Positions 6,465-6,843 of a DNA stretch of 6,843 bases are shown piece after piece. Each line of letters opens with the position of its first letter. Position 1 is the first letter of the stretch. The notes beneath the pieces were generated by a model. That model had not been told where the DNA came from. It worked only from the letters and a program-made list of their open reading frames with translations, and searched no databases. A program made the position numbers and the translations under genes. Source of the stretch: an uncultured Oscillospiraceae bacterium (lineage in GTDB: Bacteria > Bacillota > Clostridia > Oscillospirales > Oscillospiraceae). The stretch lies in contig CAAGIE010000024.1 in assembly GCA_900769835.1 (NCBI GenBank), positions 1 through 6,843 of the forward strand, in the 5' to 3' direction.

Positions 6465-6471
6465 AAAGGAG
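6465..6471 (+). promoter_or_regulatory. Shine-Dalgarno site for the TTG start of rnj
   Basis: AAAGGAG lies 10 nt before the TTG at 6482. The spacing is slightly long but workable. It follows the T tract that ends at 6463, so structure in the leader could affect access to it. Confidence 0.75.
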
Positions 6472-6481
6472 TTTCTATACA

Positions 6482-6843
6482 TTGGCTGAAAAACTGAAGA
6501 TTATTCCCCTTGGCGGTCTGGATGAGATCGGCAAGAATATCACCGTGCTGGAATACGGCAAAGATATGATCGTGGTGGACTGCGGCGTTGGCTTCCCCGA
6601 CGAGGATATGTACGGCGTGGATCTGGTGATCCCCGACTTTTCCTACCTGGTGCAGAACGCAAAGAAACTGCGGGGTATGTTCATCACCCACGGTCACGAG
6701 GATCACATCGGTTCCATCCCCTATGCCATGCGGGAGCTCAGCTGTCCCATCCATGGCACCGCCATGACCAACGGTCTGATCCGGCTGAAGCTGGAGGAGC
6801 ACCGTCTGGCGGATAAGGTCAAGCTCATCACCCACAAGCCCGG
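6482..6843 (+). CDS. rnj: Ribonuclease J, N-terminal part (cut by window edge)
   Basis: Metallo-beta-lactamase/beta-CASP ribonuclease with 5'-to-3' exonuclease and endonuclease activity, central to mRNA turnover and rRNA processing in Firmicutes. Only 120 codons are present. The N-terminus is typical: KIIPLGGLDEIGKN (6-19), IVVDCGVGFPDEDMYGVDLVIPD (about 30-52), and the zinc-ligand motif THGHEDHIGSIPY at 69-81 (H70, H72, D74, H75). Nothing before the beta-lactamase fold suggests a long N-terminal extension. The start is the TTG at 6482, with AAAGGAG 10 nt upstream; no ATG in this frame lies between the leader and this codon. The gene is divergent from the gdpP operon and has its own promoter and a long leader. 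J1 and J2 paralogues cannot be told apart from this fragment, so only the generic symbol is used. Confidence 0.95.
   Translation, partial: MAEKLKIIPLGGLDEIGKNITVLEYGKDMIVVDCGVGFPDEDMYGVDLVIPDFSYLVQNAKKLRGMFITHGHEDHIGSIPYAMRELSCPIHGTAMTNGLIRLKLEEHRLADKVKLITHKP

Larger units (their letters stand above)
6149..6481. other. Divergent intergenic region between gdpP and rnj
   Basis: This 333-bp stretch is the only non-coding region of size. From left to right it holds the gdpP ribosome-binding site and short 5' untranslated region (6149 to about 6189), the minus-strand promoter (6196-6224), an AT-rich spacer (about 6225-6300), the plus-strand rnj promoter (-10 at 6313-6318), and the long structured rnj leader (about 6325-6481). 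No convincing protein-coding ORF or tRNA lies in it. Confidence 0.85.

Noticed and set aside
6453..6497. A 14-codon ORF (MRFLKGVSIHWLKN) overlapping the rnj start, a possible leader peptide
   Set aside because: It has no Shine-Dalgarno site of its own and contains the rnj ribosome site; overlap with the rnj start is likely chance. Conservation of the ATG and stop in relatives would change this view.
6317..6835. A 172-codon minus-strand open frame opposite the rnj start and leader
   Set aside because: It lies antisense to the conserved RNase J coding region and leader and has no family resemblance; the plus-strand reading is clearly the gene.
1..6843. Mobile elements, CRISPR arrays, toxin-antitoxin or defence genes
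   Set aside because: No spaced direct repeats, terminal inverted repeats, transposase or integrase fragments, or unfamiliar proteins are visible; every long coding stretch is a conserved housekeeping gene.

Overview
The window is a compact stretch of bacterial housekeeping DNA. Six genes on the minus strand form one apparent operon that runs right to left. One divergent gene on the plus strand is cut by the right edge. In transcription order the minus-strand genes are gdpP (c-di-AMP phosphodiesterase), rplI (ribosomal protein bL9), dnaB (replicative helicase), tilS (tRNA-Ile lysidine synthetase), hpt (hypoxanthine phosphoribosyltransferase) and ftsH (membrane AAA+ protease, cut by the left edge after 175 codons). 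The plus-strand gene is the N-terminal third or less of ribonuclease J.

The gene families point to a Firmicutes bacterium: GdpP with TM-PAS-degenerate GGDEF-DHH-DHHA1 architecture, RNase J, and the tilS-hpt-ftsH trio. Fairly GC-rich codon choice (many CTG, GGC, ATC and CAG codons; almost no TTA, CTA or TCA) and purine-rich Shine-Dalgarno sites suggest a moderate-GC Clostridia member, perhaps Oscillospiraceae/Ruminococcaceae. This is inference from style, not a species call.

Layout: 1-527 ftsH 5' part; 540-1079 hpt; 1085-2347 tilS; 2337-3674 dnaB; 3699-4145 rplI; 4157-6148 gdpP; 6149-6481 the only sizeable non-coding region; 6482-6843 rnj 5' part. Gaps inside the operon are 11, 24, -11, 5 and 12 bp. 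Several stop codons lie inside the next gene's Shine-Dalgarno sequence, so translational coupling is likely, and I see no internal terminator.

The non-coding region holds a strong divergent sigma-A-type promoter for the operon (TTGCCA, 17 bp, extended -10 TGGTATAAT). It also holds a weaker extended -10 promoter for rnj and a leader of about 157 nt with two predicted stem-loop systems ahead of a TTG start. This leader is the least explained part of the window and the best candidate for an undescribed regulatory element, for example autoregulation of RNase J.

Functionally the operon joins second-messenger turnover, translation, replication, tRNA decoding, purine salvage and membrane proteolysis. 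In Bacillus subtilis these genes sit in two separate clusters (gdpP-rplI-dnaC and tilS-hprT-ftsH); here they are welded together by an 11-bp overlap of dnaB and tilS. I found no mobile element, CRISPR array, tRNA, rRNA or defence system.
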